NCBI RefSeq assembly: GCF_000738265.1
Contig: NZ_JFCQ01000015.1
Span: 124,001 to 188,000 of the forward strand
Direction of reading: 5' to 3'
Length of the DNA stretch: 64,000 nucleotides
DNA from: Corynebacterium jeikeium
GTDB lineage: Bacteria; Actinomycetota; Actinomycetes; Mycobacteriales; Mycobacteriaceae
The notes beneath the pieces are model-generated. The model searched no databases and was not told where the DNA came from. It worked only from the letters and a program-made list of their open reading frames with translations. Within the stretch, counting starts at the first letter, position 1; the number at the start of each line of letters is the position of its first letter. The position numbers were made by a program, and so were the translations under genes. This document shows positions 23,926-31,819 of this stretch, piece by piece.

Positions 23926-25491
23926 CTACGCGCTGCTTAGGCACTCGGCCATCGACTCGGCATTGGTCCGCATCAGGTCCACGTACGTCGGAGCCTTCTC
24001 ATCCAGAGTGTCGCTGCGGATCTGGCACACGCTCACTCCCAGCCGATCCGCGATCTGCTGCAGCTCGCGGGTTCTGCCCGCCATGGTCGGCTCGATAAAC
24101 ACCGCTGGGACTTTGAGGTTTTCCAGCGTCCGCGTGAGGGTCACGATGTCCCGTGCACTCGGCTCCATCTCCGGGTTCGGGGTGACGAAACCTGCGATGT
24201 CCAGGCCGTAGGCGTCCGCAAAATAGGCGTAACCGTCATGGGCAGTAACCAAGTGACGGCGGTGCTCGGGGATCGTGTCGATCTTGCCCTTGACCTCGCG
24301 GTCGAGGCGGCCGAGCTCGTCCAGGTAGTTCTGCGCGTTTTGCTGATACTCCGCGGCGTGATCCGGATCCACGCCGATGAGCTTGTCACGGATGACCTTC
24401 ACGTAGGCCATCGCGTTCTTGGCGTTGTGCCACAGGTGCGGGTCAAGCTCACCGTGGACGTGTTTGCCCAGCACCGCCTGCGGCAGCAGGTAGGTTTCGT
24501 CCCCCGCATTGCCCAGGAAACGGTAGTTAGGGTCGCCCGGGATCGGCTGCAGCGTTCGGTTAGGCACGCTGACCACGGCTTTCTGGGGGTCGAAGGTGCC
24601 GCCGTCGCCAACGATGTTGATGCTGTTGTCGTCGGCGTTCACCGCGATGTCGTAGTGCCCACTGTCTATCTTTTTGGACGCCCCGTCCTCCGTGCCCACA
24701 TTGAAGCGCACGGTCTGATCCGCAATGTGCTCTGGTGGTTTGCCCACATCCGGCACCAAAGACGCGCGGAGGTGCAGGGTGTACGTGCCGGGTTTGGAGA
24801 AAGACCAGCTCATGTGGGTATGCGCATCGACCGGCAGCGTGGCGGTATCGCCCTCGTACCCGCGGGAGGCATCGAAGCCATCGCGGGAGTTAAAGAAGAC
24901 CTCCGGCTGGCCGAAAGTGCCGGTGATATAGGCCGCGGCATCGCCCGGCCCCTCCACGTCCGTGACGCTCAGGTGCATCTCGGAGTGGGAGGACCCACCG
25001 TGCCGGGCACCGATTCCCTGGGCGCGGATGCCCAACCAGACCGAGTCAAGCGCCAGATTCTCCACCAGGGGAATGACCGTCGCACCATGGTTTGCAGCAA
25101 CATCAGCGAGGGATACGACCTCTACCCCGGGGAGCACGCCATTGTCCATGGTGCGCAGCACGGACTGCTGCTCCAACAGCAGTCCGTTGTTGAAGGCCAC
25201 GTCCGCGTTGGCCAGGTTGCGCACGTCGCGCAGCGTGAGCTCATAGGTGTGCGGATCCGCAGTGTTCGGGATCAGCGAGGTCACGCGCGCCGCATCCCCG
25301 GCGACGTGGCGCGCCAAATCGGCGACAATCGGGGTGGAGGCCACGATATCCGTGATCCCATCGTCACGGCTCGGCAGGCTTGCACCGTCTGCGACCGTGC
25401 ATCCGGCCAGGCCGGCGACAAGCAGCACTGCGCTGACGTTGGCGCACAGTGGCTTTGTAGCCCCCTTAAGAGATGAAACTGCGTGCCCCAT
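23926..25491 (-). CDS. Metal-binding lipoprotein with inserted His repeat
   Basis: A 521-residue substrate-binding protein of the ZnuA/TroA group. The lipobox LAGC places the lipidated cysteine at residue 31. The N-terminal binding lobe (about 47-145) contains ADPHTYE, a metal-ligand segment. The C-terminal lobe (about 340-521) contains HVHGELDPHLWH and TAHDGYAYFADAYGL. Between the lobes, residues about 146-335 hold a surface-anchored repeat with HTHMSWSFSKPGTYTL and a second partial unit from SGHYDIAV. This layout matches the anchored-repeat ABC substrate-binding family (TIGR03772). Zinc or manganese is the likely substrate. It starts 2 nt after the upstream gene stop, showing tight operon structure. 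Confidence 0.88.
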   Translation of the reverse strand: MGHAVSSLKGATKPLCANVSAVLLVAGLAGCTVADGASLPSRDDGITDIVASTPIVADLARHVAGDAARVTSLIPNTADPHTYELTLRDVRNLANADVAFNNGLLLEQQSVLRTMDNGVLPGVEVVSLADVAANHGATVIPLVENLALDSVWLGIRAQGIGARHGGSSHSEMHLSVTDVEGPGDAAAYITGTFGQPEVFFNSRDGFDASRGYEGDTATLPVDAHTHMSWSFSKPGTYTLHLRASLVPDVGKPPEHIADQTVRFNVGTEDGASKKIDSGHYDIAVNADDNSINIVGDGGTFDPQKAVVSVPNRTLQPIPGDPNYRFLGNAGDETYLLPQAVLGKHVHGELDPHLWHNAKNAMAYVKVIRDKLIGVDPDHAAEYQQNAQNYLDELGRLDREVKGKIDTIPEHRRHLVTAHDGYAYFADAYGLDIAGFVTPNPEMEPSARDIVTLTRTLENLKVPAVFIEPTMAGRTRELQQIADRLGVSVCQIRSDTLDEKAPTYVDLMRTNAESMAECLSSA

Positions 25492-25493
25492 TC

Positions 25494-27347
25494 TTAGAAC
25501 TTGGGGCCTTTGGAACGAGAGGGCGTCATCGACCGAAGAGCAGCCACAGACTCCGCAGACATAGCATTCGTGCGCAACATGTACATCACACCGGCGCCGA
25601 GGGCGATCAGGCCCGCGCCAGCAATGGCCAGAGCCAGCATCGCGGACGTGGAACCAGTATCGGCCAGGGAGCCGTCGGCGTTGGCAGCGCTGCCAGCATC
25701 GCCACCAGCCGCGCCCCCACCTGCAGCGCCACCCGCGGCACCGGCAGCACCGGACGCGCAGTCACCGTCGGTGGTGATGTCCGCACCGAAGTCGAAGTGC
25801 CCGCTGTTAGCGTTGCCGCTGCCCCCGACGGTGAAGGTCAGGGTGGCAGGAGCACTGATCTTCTTGCCCTGCTTCGTGGTGGCGGTCTGGGTGATGCCTA
25901 CCTTGTACGTGCCGGGCTTGGAGAAGACCCAGTTCGGGTGAACGTGCGAGTTGCGCGGGACGACGTGAGCGCCAGACGCGTTTCCACCGCTGGCCTTGAA
26001 CCATTCCTTGCCCACGACCTGGCCGAGGTTGCCCTGTTCGAAAACGTACATGCTGCCCGGGCCGCTGAAGGAGGTCAGCGCGAAGGTGACATCACCCTGC
26101 GTGTTGGCCAGCAAATCCGGGTGCATGGTGTTCACACCCACCCACGGCACACCGTTGGTCTGGGTTGCGCCGATCATCCATGCGGTGCCAGCGCCGACCG
26201 GCCCGAGGGCCTGCGGCAGATTCGTTTTTGCCGCAGAGCCCAGGCCGAAGTTCAGCGCACCGGGCTTGGTCCACTTCGCTGGCTGCTGGCGATCATCCTT
26301 GATCAACGGACGCAGGGCGGGCTCGCCCTTCGTGCAGGTGGCGTTGCCCTGCCCGGATGCACCCTGGCTGGCGCCGCTCTTACCAGAGCCACCAGAGGTG
26401 GAGCTGGCCGTAGAGCTGGCCTTGGTCGACGCAAAAGACGATGCCTTGCCCGACTTGCCAGCCTTGCCGCTGGTGCCCGTAGCGGTGCCACTAGCACCAC
26501 CGGTCGTGCCGGTCGTACCGGTCGTACCAGTGGACGCGCCACCGGAAGTGTCTCCAGTCGCACCGTCAGAGGCTCCAGAACCGCCGCCTCCGGCTGCGTC
26601 CTCGTCGCCACACTGGGTTGCGCCCTTAGCAGGCGCATCCGCCTGGGAATCCTTATCGGACTTGTCGACGACCCAGGTGTAGGTCTTCACTTCCGACTTC
26701 GCATCTCCTGCGGTGGCCTGCACCTGCATGGAGTAGCGACCGGGGCGCTCGAAGCCCCAGTTGGCGTGGACGTGGGCCGGGTAAGACTGGGGGATGCTGT
26801 TGCCGGACTTTACCTCTACCCCGTCGGAGAGCAGCGGGGTCGCCCCGCCATTGAAGGACTGGCTCCACATGAAAACGCGACCGGGGCCGCACACGCGGTT
26901 GAAGTTGATCTTGACGTCGCTGTAGTGCGGTGCGACGCCCTGCGTGTCCCAGCCCGGCCAGATGAGGCTCGGGTTCTGGGTCTGCGGCAGGAAGTAGGTC
27001 GGCACTCCGACCTCTGAAACGCCCTCAGTGCGGGGCTCGTATGCCTCTGCGCCGACTTTGAGGGTGACGTTGTTCGGATCCCGCGCAACGTGGGAGCCCG
27101 TGGTGTCCTCGGTCAGATCCAACTTGAGGTTGCCGGAACCGGAGGAGGTGACGTGGAAGGCGTCAATATGCCCCTTATCTAGCGTGACAGAATCAGCCTT
27201 CGCTTGGGGCAGGCTCTGCAAGCCCAGGTCCCCAATACCGAAGAACGCGGTGAAGGCGGTCAGGAAAGCGGCTGCGAGGACTGCGACGGGGCGGCGGGCA
27301 TTGCCATGGCCGCGTTGATCACAAGCTGTGAGGGGTGAAGCGGGCAC
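25494..27347 (-). CDS. Surface-anchored His-repeat protein, first operon gene
   Basis: A 617-residue protein with a GTG start preceded by AAGGA at 9 nt. The signal peptide spans about residues 18-50 (VAVLAAAFLTAFTAFF... ending near QAKA). Two surface-anchored repeats follow: the first contains KGHIDAFHV and HVHANWGFERPGRYSM, the second HVHPNWVFSKPGTYKV. A Gly/Ser/Thr-rich linker with short Gly-Thr-Thr type repeats separates them, and a C-terminal membrane segment (LALAIAGAGLIALGAGVMYML) with a short basic tail ends the protein. First gene of the six-gene metal-uptake operon, downstream of a strong promoter with a Zur-like site. Confidence 0.85.
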   Translation of the reverse strand: MPASPLTACDQRGHGNARRPVAVLAAAFLTAFTAFFGIGDLGLQSLPQAKADSVTLDKGHIDAFHVTSSGSGNLKLDLTEDTTGSHVARDPNNVTLKVGAEAYEPRTEGVSEVGVPTYFLPQTQNPSLIWPGWDTQGVAPHYSDVKINFNRVCGPGRVFMWSQSFNGGATPLLSDGVEVKSGNSIPQSYPAHVHANWGFERPGRYSMQVQATAGDAKSEVKTYTWVVDKSDKDSQADAPAKGATQCGDEDAAGGGGSGASDGATGDTSGGASTGTTGTTGTTGGASGTATGTSGKAGKSGKASSFASTKASSTASSTSGGSGKSGASQGASGQGNATCTKGEPALRPLIKDDRQQPAKWTKPGALNFGLGSAAKTNLPQALGPVGAGTAWMIGATQTNGVPWVGVNTMHPDLLANTQGDVTFALTSFSGPGSMYVFEQGNLGQVVGKEWFKASGGNASGAHVVPRNSHVHPNWVFSKPGTYKVGITQTATTKQGKKISAPATLTFTVGGSGNANSGHFDFGADITTDGDCASGAAGAAGGAAGGGAAGGDAGSAANADGSLADTGSTSAMLALAIAGAGLIALGAGVMYMLRTNAMSAESVAALRSMTPSRSKGPKF

Positions 27348-27374
27348 CAGAATAAGTCCTTAAAGATCCAATGG

Positions 27375-27422
27375 GGCTAATTTTCATTAAGAACTATAGT
27401 AAACCGGCAATCGTTTTCAAAC
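27375..27422 (-). promoter_or_regulatory. Zur-like operator sites
   Basis: Two sequences related to the Zur/FurB half-site flank the -10: TTTGAAAACGATTGCC over the -35 and TAATGAAAATTAGCC just downstream. Zur boxes contain TGAAAA-N-ATTTTCA-like dyads. The match is partial, but the location and the transporter type make zinc-dependent repression plausible. The regulator itself is not in the window. Confidence 0.4.
27393..27420 (-). promoter_or_regulatory. Promoter of the His-repeat/metal ABC operon
   Basis: On the minus strand TTGAAA (27415-27420), a 16-nt spacer and TATAGT (27393-27398) form a strong sigma-A promoter about 45 nt before the first gene. Confidence 0.75.
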
Positions 27423-27549
27423 AGTAGGTGGACTACTGCCCCACCCGCCGCTCCACCCCGTCGTTCGATCCGCAGCTCGACTCGCTGTTCGCCTCGCCGT
27501 TCGAAGGGGACCACCCCGGGCGCCGGACATAGAAAACAGACATAGAAAA

Positions 27550-27581
27550 GCACCCTCGCCGCTCGAAAGCAGCGAGGGTGC
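27550..27581 (-). terminator. rplKA terminator
   Basis: On the minus strand GCACCCTCGC pairs with GCGAGGGTGC around a 12-nt loop and is followed by TTTTCT. It lies about 47 nt after the rplA stop. A small extra palindrome, CCTAGATGATTTCTAGG, sits between the stop and the hairpin. Confidence 0.9.
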
Positions 27582-27628
27582 GAGCAGATCCCTAGATGAT
27601 TTCTAGGAGATCCCCATCACGTCGAGAC

Positions 27629-28339
27629 TTAAGCCTCTTCAGTGAAGTCCTTCACGATGGTGTTGTCCACCGGAACACCCGGGCCGTTGGTGGAGGCCAT
27701 GGTGACCTTCTTGAAGTAACGGCCCTTAGCGGAGGAAGGCTTCAGACGCAGCAGCTCGTCGATCAGAGCGCCGTAGTTCTCAGCCAGCTGCTTCTCAGTG
27801 AAGGAAGCCTTGCCCAGGATGGCGTGCAGGTTAGCAGCCTTGTCAACGCGGAAGGAGATCTTACCGCCCTTGATCTCGGAGACAGCCTTGGCAACGTCAG
27901 TGGTGACGGTACCGGTCTTCGGGTTCGGCATCAGGCCACGGGGACCCAGCACGCGAGCCACGCGACCAACCTTGGCCATCTGGTCCGGGGTAGCGATAGC
28001 AGCGTCGAAGTCGGTCCAGCCGCCCTGGATCTTCTCGATCAGCTCTGCGGTGCCAACGACGTCCGCGCCAGCTTCCTCAGCAGCGGTAGCGTTCGGGCCC
28101 TCAGCGAAGACGACAACGCGAACCTGCTTACCCGTGCCGTTCGGCAGGGAAACGGTGCCGCGAACCAGCTGATCAGCCTTGCGCGGGTCAACGCCCAGGC
28201 GGATAGCAACATCAACGGTAGCGTCGAAGTTCTTGGAGGAGGTCTCCTTGACAACCTTGGCGGCTGCCATCGGGGTGTACAGGCGGCCAGCGTCGATCTT
28301 CTCCGCTGCCGCGCGGTATGCCTTAGAGGTCTTGCTCAT
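27629..28339 (-). CDS. rplA: 50S ribosomal protein L1
   Basis: A 236-residue protein of typical L1 length. It contains the L1 signature near [20 protein letters not shown] and the N-terminal [12 protein letters not shown]1 forms the mobile stalk near the ribosomal E site and can repress its own operon. It follows rplK after 74 nt without a terminator, and an intrinsic terminator lies downstream. Confidence 0.98.
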   Translation of the reverse strand: MSKTSKAYRAAAEKIDAGRLYTPMAAAKVVKETSSKNFDATVDVAIRLGVDPRKADQLVRGTVSLPNGTGKQVRVVVFAEGPNATAAEEAGADVVGTAELIEKIQGGWTDFDAAIATPDQMAKVGRVARVLGPRGLMPNPKTGTVTTDVAKAVSEIKGGKISFRVDKAANLHAILGKASFTEKQLAENYGALIDELLRLKPSSAKGRYFKKVTMASTNGPGVPVDNTIVKDFTEEA

Positions 28340-28413
28340 GGTTATTCCAATCTAAAGAGTTGTTGGAGTTGTGGTGCAGGCGAAGCAAGTAGCCTTACCA
28401 CGGTCAGTGAAAA

Positions 28414-28854
28414 TTACTTCTGCGGAGCGTCCTTGACAGTGATGCCCATGGAACGTGCAGTACCAGCGATGATGGCTGCACCGGCCTCAATGTCGTTGGC
28501 GTTCAGGTCTTCCTTCTTGGTGGTTGCAATCTCCTTGCACTGATCCCAAGTAACGGAGCCGACCTTGTCGGTGTGCGGAACGCCGGAGCCCTTCTGAATA
28601 CCCGCAGCCTTCAGCAGCAGCTTGGCTGCCGGCGGGGTCTTCAGCTTGAAGTCGAAGGAACGGTCTTCGTAGACGGTGATTTCCACCGGCACGATGTTGC
28701 CGCGCTGGGACTCGGTAGCAGCGTTGTAGGCCTTGGTGAACTCAACGATGTTCACACCGTGAGCACCCAGAGCCGGGCCAACCGGCGGTGCCGGGGTAGC
28801 CTGACCTGCCTGGATCTGCAGCTTAATGAGGCCAGTGACCTTCTTCTTTGCCAT
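28414..28854 (-). CDS. rplK: 50S ribosomal protein L11
   Basis: A 146-residue protein. The N-terminal [18 protein letters not shown] with its conserved prolines and the C-terminal 23S rRNA-binding segment [17 protein letters not shown] are diagnostic. L11 organises the GTPase-associated centre and is needed for the stringent response. First gene of the rplK-rplA pair, 221 nt downstream of nusG. The gap contains a small TCTGCG/CGCAGA hairpin right after nusG but no clear terminator. Confidence 0.98.
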   Translation of the reverse strand: MAKKKVTGLIKLQIQAGQATPAPPVGPALGAHGVNIVEFTKAYNAATESQRGNIVPVEITVYEDRSFDFKLKTPPAAKLLLKAAGIQKGSGVPHTDKVGSVTWDQCKEIATTKKEDLNANDIEAGAAIIAGTARSMGITVKDAPQK

Positions 28855-29075
28855 CTTTAAACCTTCTTTCTGTTATCAACGCGATCCGCAGCACCCTATA
28901 CCCTTGTTGAAACCGCAAGGTTCCGCATGGGGAAAGTTACGCCCGTTCCCGCGCCAATTGATGGCCAGCACGGGGTTTATCGCGTCGACCGGATGCCGGA
29001 GTTTCACCGGCCACCGGAGGATGTAAAACTTGCCTGTCGATCTGCGAGCTAAACCCGCAGACAACCTACATAACT

Positions 29076-29996
29076 CTAGTTCAGCTTCTCTACCTGATCA
29101 AATTCCAGCTCAACCGGGGTCTCACGGCCGAAGATGGAGACCATGGCCTTCAGTCGGTTGTTCTCGGTATCGATCTCACTGATGGTTGCAGAGACGGAAG
29201 CGAAAGGACCGGACAGGATGGTGACGGACTCGCCTTCCTCGTAGTCCACCACAACCTGCTCGCTGGCCGGCTTCGGCGGGGTGGCCACACCGGTGGAGGA
29301 AACATCCACGCCAGTTGCCGGAATCTCTTCGCCATCCTCGGTCTCCTGCGGCTTCGCGGTTTCCGGCGGCAGCAGGAACTTCGCAACCTCGCGGATCTTC
29401 ACCGGGGTCGGCTTACCTTCGTTGCCAACGAAGCTGGTCACACCAGGGGTATCGCGGACGACGGACCACGAGGCGTCCTCCAGAGACATACGCACCAGCA
29501 CATAGCCCGGCAGCAGCTTGCGCTTGACGATCTTGCGCTTGCCGTCGCGCAGTTCCACAACCTCTTCGATCGGCACAACGACCTCGTGGATCTGCTCGTC
29601 CACTCCCAGGGTCTGCGCGCGCATCTCCAGGTTGGTCTTCACCTTGTTCTCGTAGCCGGAGTAGCACTGGATGATGTACCAGTCGCCCGGCAGCTTCTTC
29701 AGCTGGCGCATGAACTGGCGCAGGCGGGTCTTGTACGCCTCCATTGCCGCATCCTCGGCAGACTTCTCTGCATCGTTGCCCTCGCCGCTCTCGGAGGCCT
29801 CGGCGCCCTCAGCCGTCGCCGCTTCTTCGGCCCCTTCGGCAGCAGGGGCTGTGGCGTCGTTACTAGTGACGCCCTCAGCCTCAGCACCTGCAACGTCCTG
29901 GTGCGCCTCAGCAACAGCCTGCTGTACGTCTTCTTGCGCGGCCGCAGCAAGACTCTCTGCGCTGACGGCCTCGTTGTTCTGGTTTTCTTCGGTCAT
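29076..29996 (-). CDS. nusG: Transcription elongation factor NusG
   Basis: A 306-residue protein from the ATG at 29996, which has GGAGG 8 nt upstream. An acidic Ala/Glu-rich N-terminal extension of about 95 residues precedes the NGN domain ([19 protein letters not shown]). The KOW domain ([17 protein letters not shown]) ends the protein. Between NGN and KOW is a Pro/Thr/Glu-rich insertion of roughly 40 residues. Long N-terminal extensions are common in actinobacterial NusG. It acts in elongation, Rho function and transcription-translation coupling. It lies downstream of secE. Confidence 0.97.
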   Translation of the reverse strand: MTEENQNNEAVSAESLAAAAQEDVQQAVAEAHQDVAGAEAEGVTSNDATAPAAEGAEEAATAEGAEASESGEGNDAEKSAEDAAMEAYKTRLRQFMRQLKKLPGDWYIIQCYSGYENKVKTNLEMRAQTLGVDEQIHEVVVPIEEVVELRDGKRKIVKRKLLPGYVLVRMSLEDASWSVVRDTPGVTSFVGNEGKPTPVKIREVAKFLLPPETAKPQETEDGEEIPATGVDVSSTGVATPPKPASEQVVVDYEEGESVTILSGPFASVSATISEIDTENNRLKAMVSIFGRETPVELEFDQVEKLN

Positions 29997-30080
29997 GGAA
30001 GCACCCTCCATCCATTAAAAATCCGCCTATCGCCGGGCGGCGAAGGCGGTGTAAGAATTGATGTTCGCTAGTGTAACACG

Positions 30081-30425
30081 TTAGCGCATGATCTGCTGCA
30101 AGCCCCAGCTAGCGGCCCAGTCAGTACCTGCAACGAGGGCGCAAACGAAGACGAGGAACAGCAGCACGATGATGGTGTAGTTCACCATCTCACGGCCAGT
30201 GGGCCAAATCACCTTGCCCATCTCAGAGATCACGCCGCGGATGTAATCCGCAATGGCGCTAAAAGGGTTCTTCCTGGTCTTAACAACCTCCGGCGCCTTG
30301 GAGCTGGAGTTTGCAACCGCGCGGGACGTCGTGGCCTCGCCGGCCACCTGGCGCTTACCGGACGGACGAAGGCTGCCGCCCTTGCCGGAATCGCCGGCTG
30401 CGGTCTTTTTGCTCTCGTCGCTCAC
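30081..30425 (-). CDS. secE: Protein translocase subunit SecE
   Basis: A 114-residue SecE with one C-terminal membrane segment (about residues 82-102). The amphipathic helix and hinge read RGVISEMGKVIWPTGREM, the conserved SecE core. The N-terminal 50 residues are polar and Ser/Lys-rich, typical of actinobacteria. The GTG start has AAGGAGA upstream. The protein completes the SecYEG channel. It lies between tRNA-Trp and nusG, the standard order in this group. Confidence 0.97.
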   Translation of the reverse strand: MSDESKKTAAGDSGKGGSLRPSGKRQVAGEATTSRAVANSSSKAPEVVKTRKNPFSAIADYIRGVISEMGKVIWPTGREMVNYTIIVLLFLVFVCALVAGTDWAASWGLQQIMR

Positions 30426-30465
30426 GTCTGAGTTCTCCTTAAAGGTACCTACAAGGAAGATCGTG

Positions 30466-30538
<73 letters not shown>

Positions 30539-30557
30539 ATCGAAGTTCTGATTCACG

Positions 30558-30587
30558 AGTGTACGCGACCAGATCAACATAGGTGAA
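30558..30587 (-). promoter_or_regulatory. Candidate promoter of tRNA-Trp/secE
   Basis: On the minus strand TTCACC (30582-30587), an 18-nt spacer and TACACT (30558-30563) lie about 20 nt before the tRNA-Trp 5' end. The tRNA may be the first part of the secE-nusG transcript. Confidence 0.4.
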
Positions 30588-30767
30588 GCAACATGCTGCG
30601 AGCGCCGAAGTTGACCCCGTTATCCGGGTTCGTTCCTTCCTGCGCCATGCAGTCAGTGCAACGTTCCAAAACAATAGCAGGGTTACGAGTGCGCAACCAA
30701 ATGGGGTGCGGGCGCTGGGGCTAAGGGGACTGGAGCTAAAGGGGGCGGGGCTAGGGGGAGCAAACAC

Positions 30768-30803
30768 AAAACCACCCGGTGACTTTGATCACCGGGTGGT
30801 TTT
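30768..30803 (-). terminator. Terminator after tRNA-Met
   Basis: A nearly perfect palindrome AAAACCACCCGGTGA...TCACCGGGTGGTTTT with a 6-nt centre. It lies 12 nt past the tRNA-Met 3' end and has T tracts on both sides, so it can act in both directions. Confidence 0.9.
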
Positions 30804-30815
30804 GTTTCTAGTTTG

Positions 30816-30889
30816 TAGCGGTGGAGGGACTCGATCCCTCGACCTCACGATTATGAGTCGTGCGCTCTAACCAGCTGAGCTACACCGCC
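30816..30889 (-). tRNA. tRNA-Met (CAT)
   Basis: A 74-nt cloverleaf with anticodon CAT. The acceptor GGCGGTG pairs with CACCGCT; the first pair is G-U. Because the first pair can form and the anticodon stem lacks the three G-C pairs of an initiator, it is read as elongator tRNA-Met. A modified anticodon (CAU for Ile) cannot be excluded from sequence alone. Confidence 0.9.
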
Positions 30890-30962
30890 ATCGACGCCAC
30901 TTTCCTACGGACCGTCAACGGTCTGTGTCTAACGTCGCGTGACGGTGCGCATAAAATGACAG

Positions 30963-31035
30963 AGCCCCCTGACGGAATCGAACCGTCGACCTTTTCCTTA
31001 CCATGGAAACGCTCTGCCGACTGAGCTAAGGGGGC
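30963..31035 (-). tRNA. tRNA-Thr (GGT)
   Basis: A 73-nt cloverleaf. The acceptor GCCCCCT pairs with AGGGGGC. The anticodon stem TTTCC/GGAAA encloses the loop ATGGTAA with anticodon GGT. The T arm GGTTCGATTCC is normal. Confidence 0.96.
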
Positions 31036-31278
31036 AATACTTCTTTTTGCTCTGCGGATTGTTTTAACCGCATCGCTTGAAGCCTGAGTTAGCTTAACCA
31101 CCCAGCTACGTTTTACACAAATCGGCTGGCCAGGCGGCCATTCCAGCCTCATTTTAGGTGCAAGTTCGGCACTCTTCGCTACATTGCTGGCGCCCCAATG
31201 CCGCCGCACCTCAGCAACATCCCCAGCAGCACGCCTCAGCGCAGAAATTGTCGCTAGAACGGGAATTGTGGACCCCAA

Positions 31279-31398
31279 TGTCGTTAGAACGGGATTCCGT
31301 TATTGACTACAATTGTCAACTGCGCATAACTGCAGGTCAGAGCGTTGCAATCATTCTTGGCCCGCGCCACTGCCGCACAGATTCCCGTTTTAACGACA
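31279..31398. mobile_element. Possible miniature inverted-repeat element
   Basis: TGTCGTTAGAACGGGATTC at 31279-31297 faces an imperfect inverted copy, AGATTCCCGTTTTAACGACA, ending at 31398, bounding 120 bp without a gene. Two further copies of the end sequence lie outside, at 31249-31267 (direct) and 31443-31460 (inverted). Size and ends resemble a MITE or nested insertion-sequence remnants. No target-site duplication is obvious, so this is tentative. Confidence 0.45.
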
Positions 31399-31481
31399 TC
31401 TAGCCCCTCCCCGGGGCCAAAATTCGCGCCACTGCCGCACAGATTCCCGTTTTAACGACATCTAGCCCCTCCCCGGGGCCA
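31363..31481. repeat. Two direct copies of a 57-bp repeat
   Basis: The 57 bases from 31363 to 31419 recur at 31425-31481, apart from the 5-nt spacer between them. Each copy contains GCCACTGCCGCACAG, the end motif ATTCCCGTTTTAACGACA and CTAGCCCCTCCCCGGGGCC. The near identity suggests recent duplication. Confidence 0.9.
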
Positions 31482-31505
31482 GAACCCGCACCCCGGACAT
31501 AGCAA

Positions 31506-31548
31506 AACCCGGTGGCTACCTCCCGCACAGGGAAGCAACCACCGGGTT
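31506..31548 (-). terminator. Terminator after tRNA-Tyr
   Basis: On the minus strand AACCCGGTGG pairs with CCACCGGGTT around a 23-nt loop that can pair further (CTTCCC/GGGAGG) and is followed by TTTGC. It lies 22 nt after the tRNA-Tyr 3' end. Confidence 0.85.
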
Positions 31549-31569
31549 GTTGTTTGCCATTTGGCGCTG

Positions 31570-31651
31570 TGCCAGATGATGGATTCGAACCAACGAAGGC
31601 AGAGCCGGCGGATTTACAGTCCGCTCCCTTTGGCCGCTCGGGCAATCTGGC
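31570..31651 (-). tRNA. tRNA-Tyr (GTA)
   Basis: An 82-nt class II tRNA with a long variable arm. The acceptor GCCAGAT pairs with ATCTGGC, the anticodon is GTA in the loop CTGTAAA, and the T arm GGTTCGAATCC is normal. Confidence 0.95.
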
Positions 31652-31819
31652 ATGCACCATTCGGTGCGCTGGTAACTCTACTACGAGTCGCCCCAACTAA
31701 TGCAAATCGCCTGTACAAAGCACCCTCTGGAAGCTACTCCGAGCAGCTCCAGCTGCAAGCCAGCACCTGGGGCTGCCTTGAAACAAATGCTCGGAACAAA
31801 TACTGCTCCAACCCGGAAG

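Larger units (their letters stand above)
31036..31569. other. Repeat-rich non-coding stretch between tRNA-Thr and tRNA-Tyr
   Basis: More than 500 nt without a supported gene. It contains two inverted pairs of a TGTCGTTAGAACGGGAAT-like motif, two copies of a 57-bp direct repeat and the tRNA-Tyr terminator. The short open frames across it read through repeats and lack ribosome-binding sites. Confidence 0.7.

Noticed and set aside
27591-27605. Small palindrome CCTAGATGATTTCTAGG as a terminator
   Set aside because: Short, low GC and no T tract; the strong hairpin just downstream is the likely terminator.
30816-30889. Initiator tRNA identity for the CAT tRNA
   Set aside because: The first acceptor pair can form as G-U and the anticodon stem lacks three consecutive G-C pairs.
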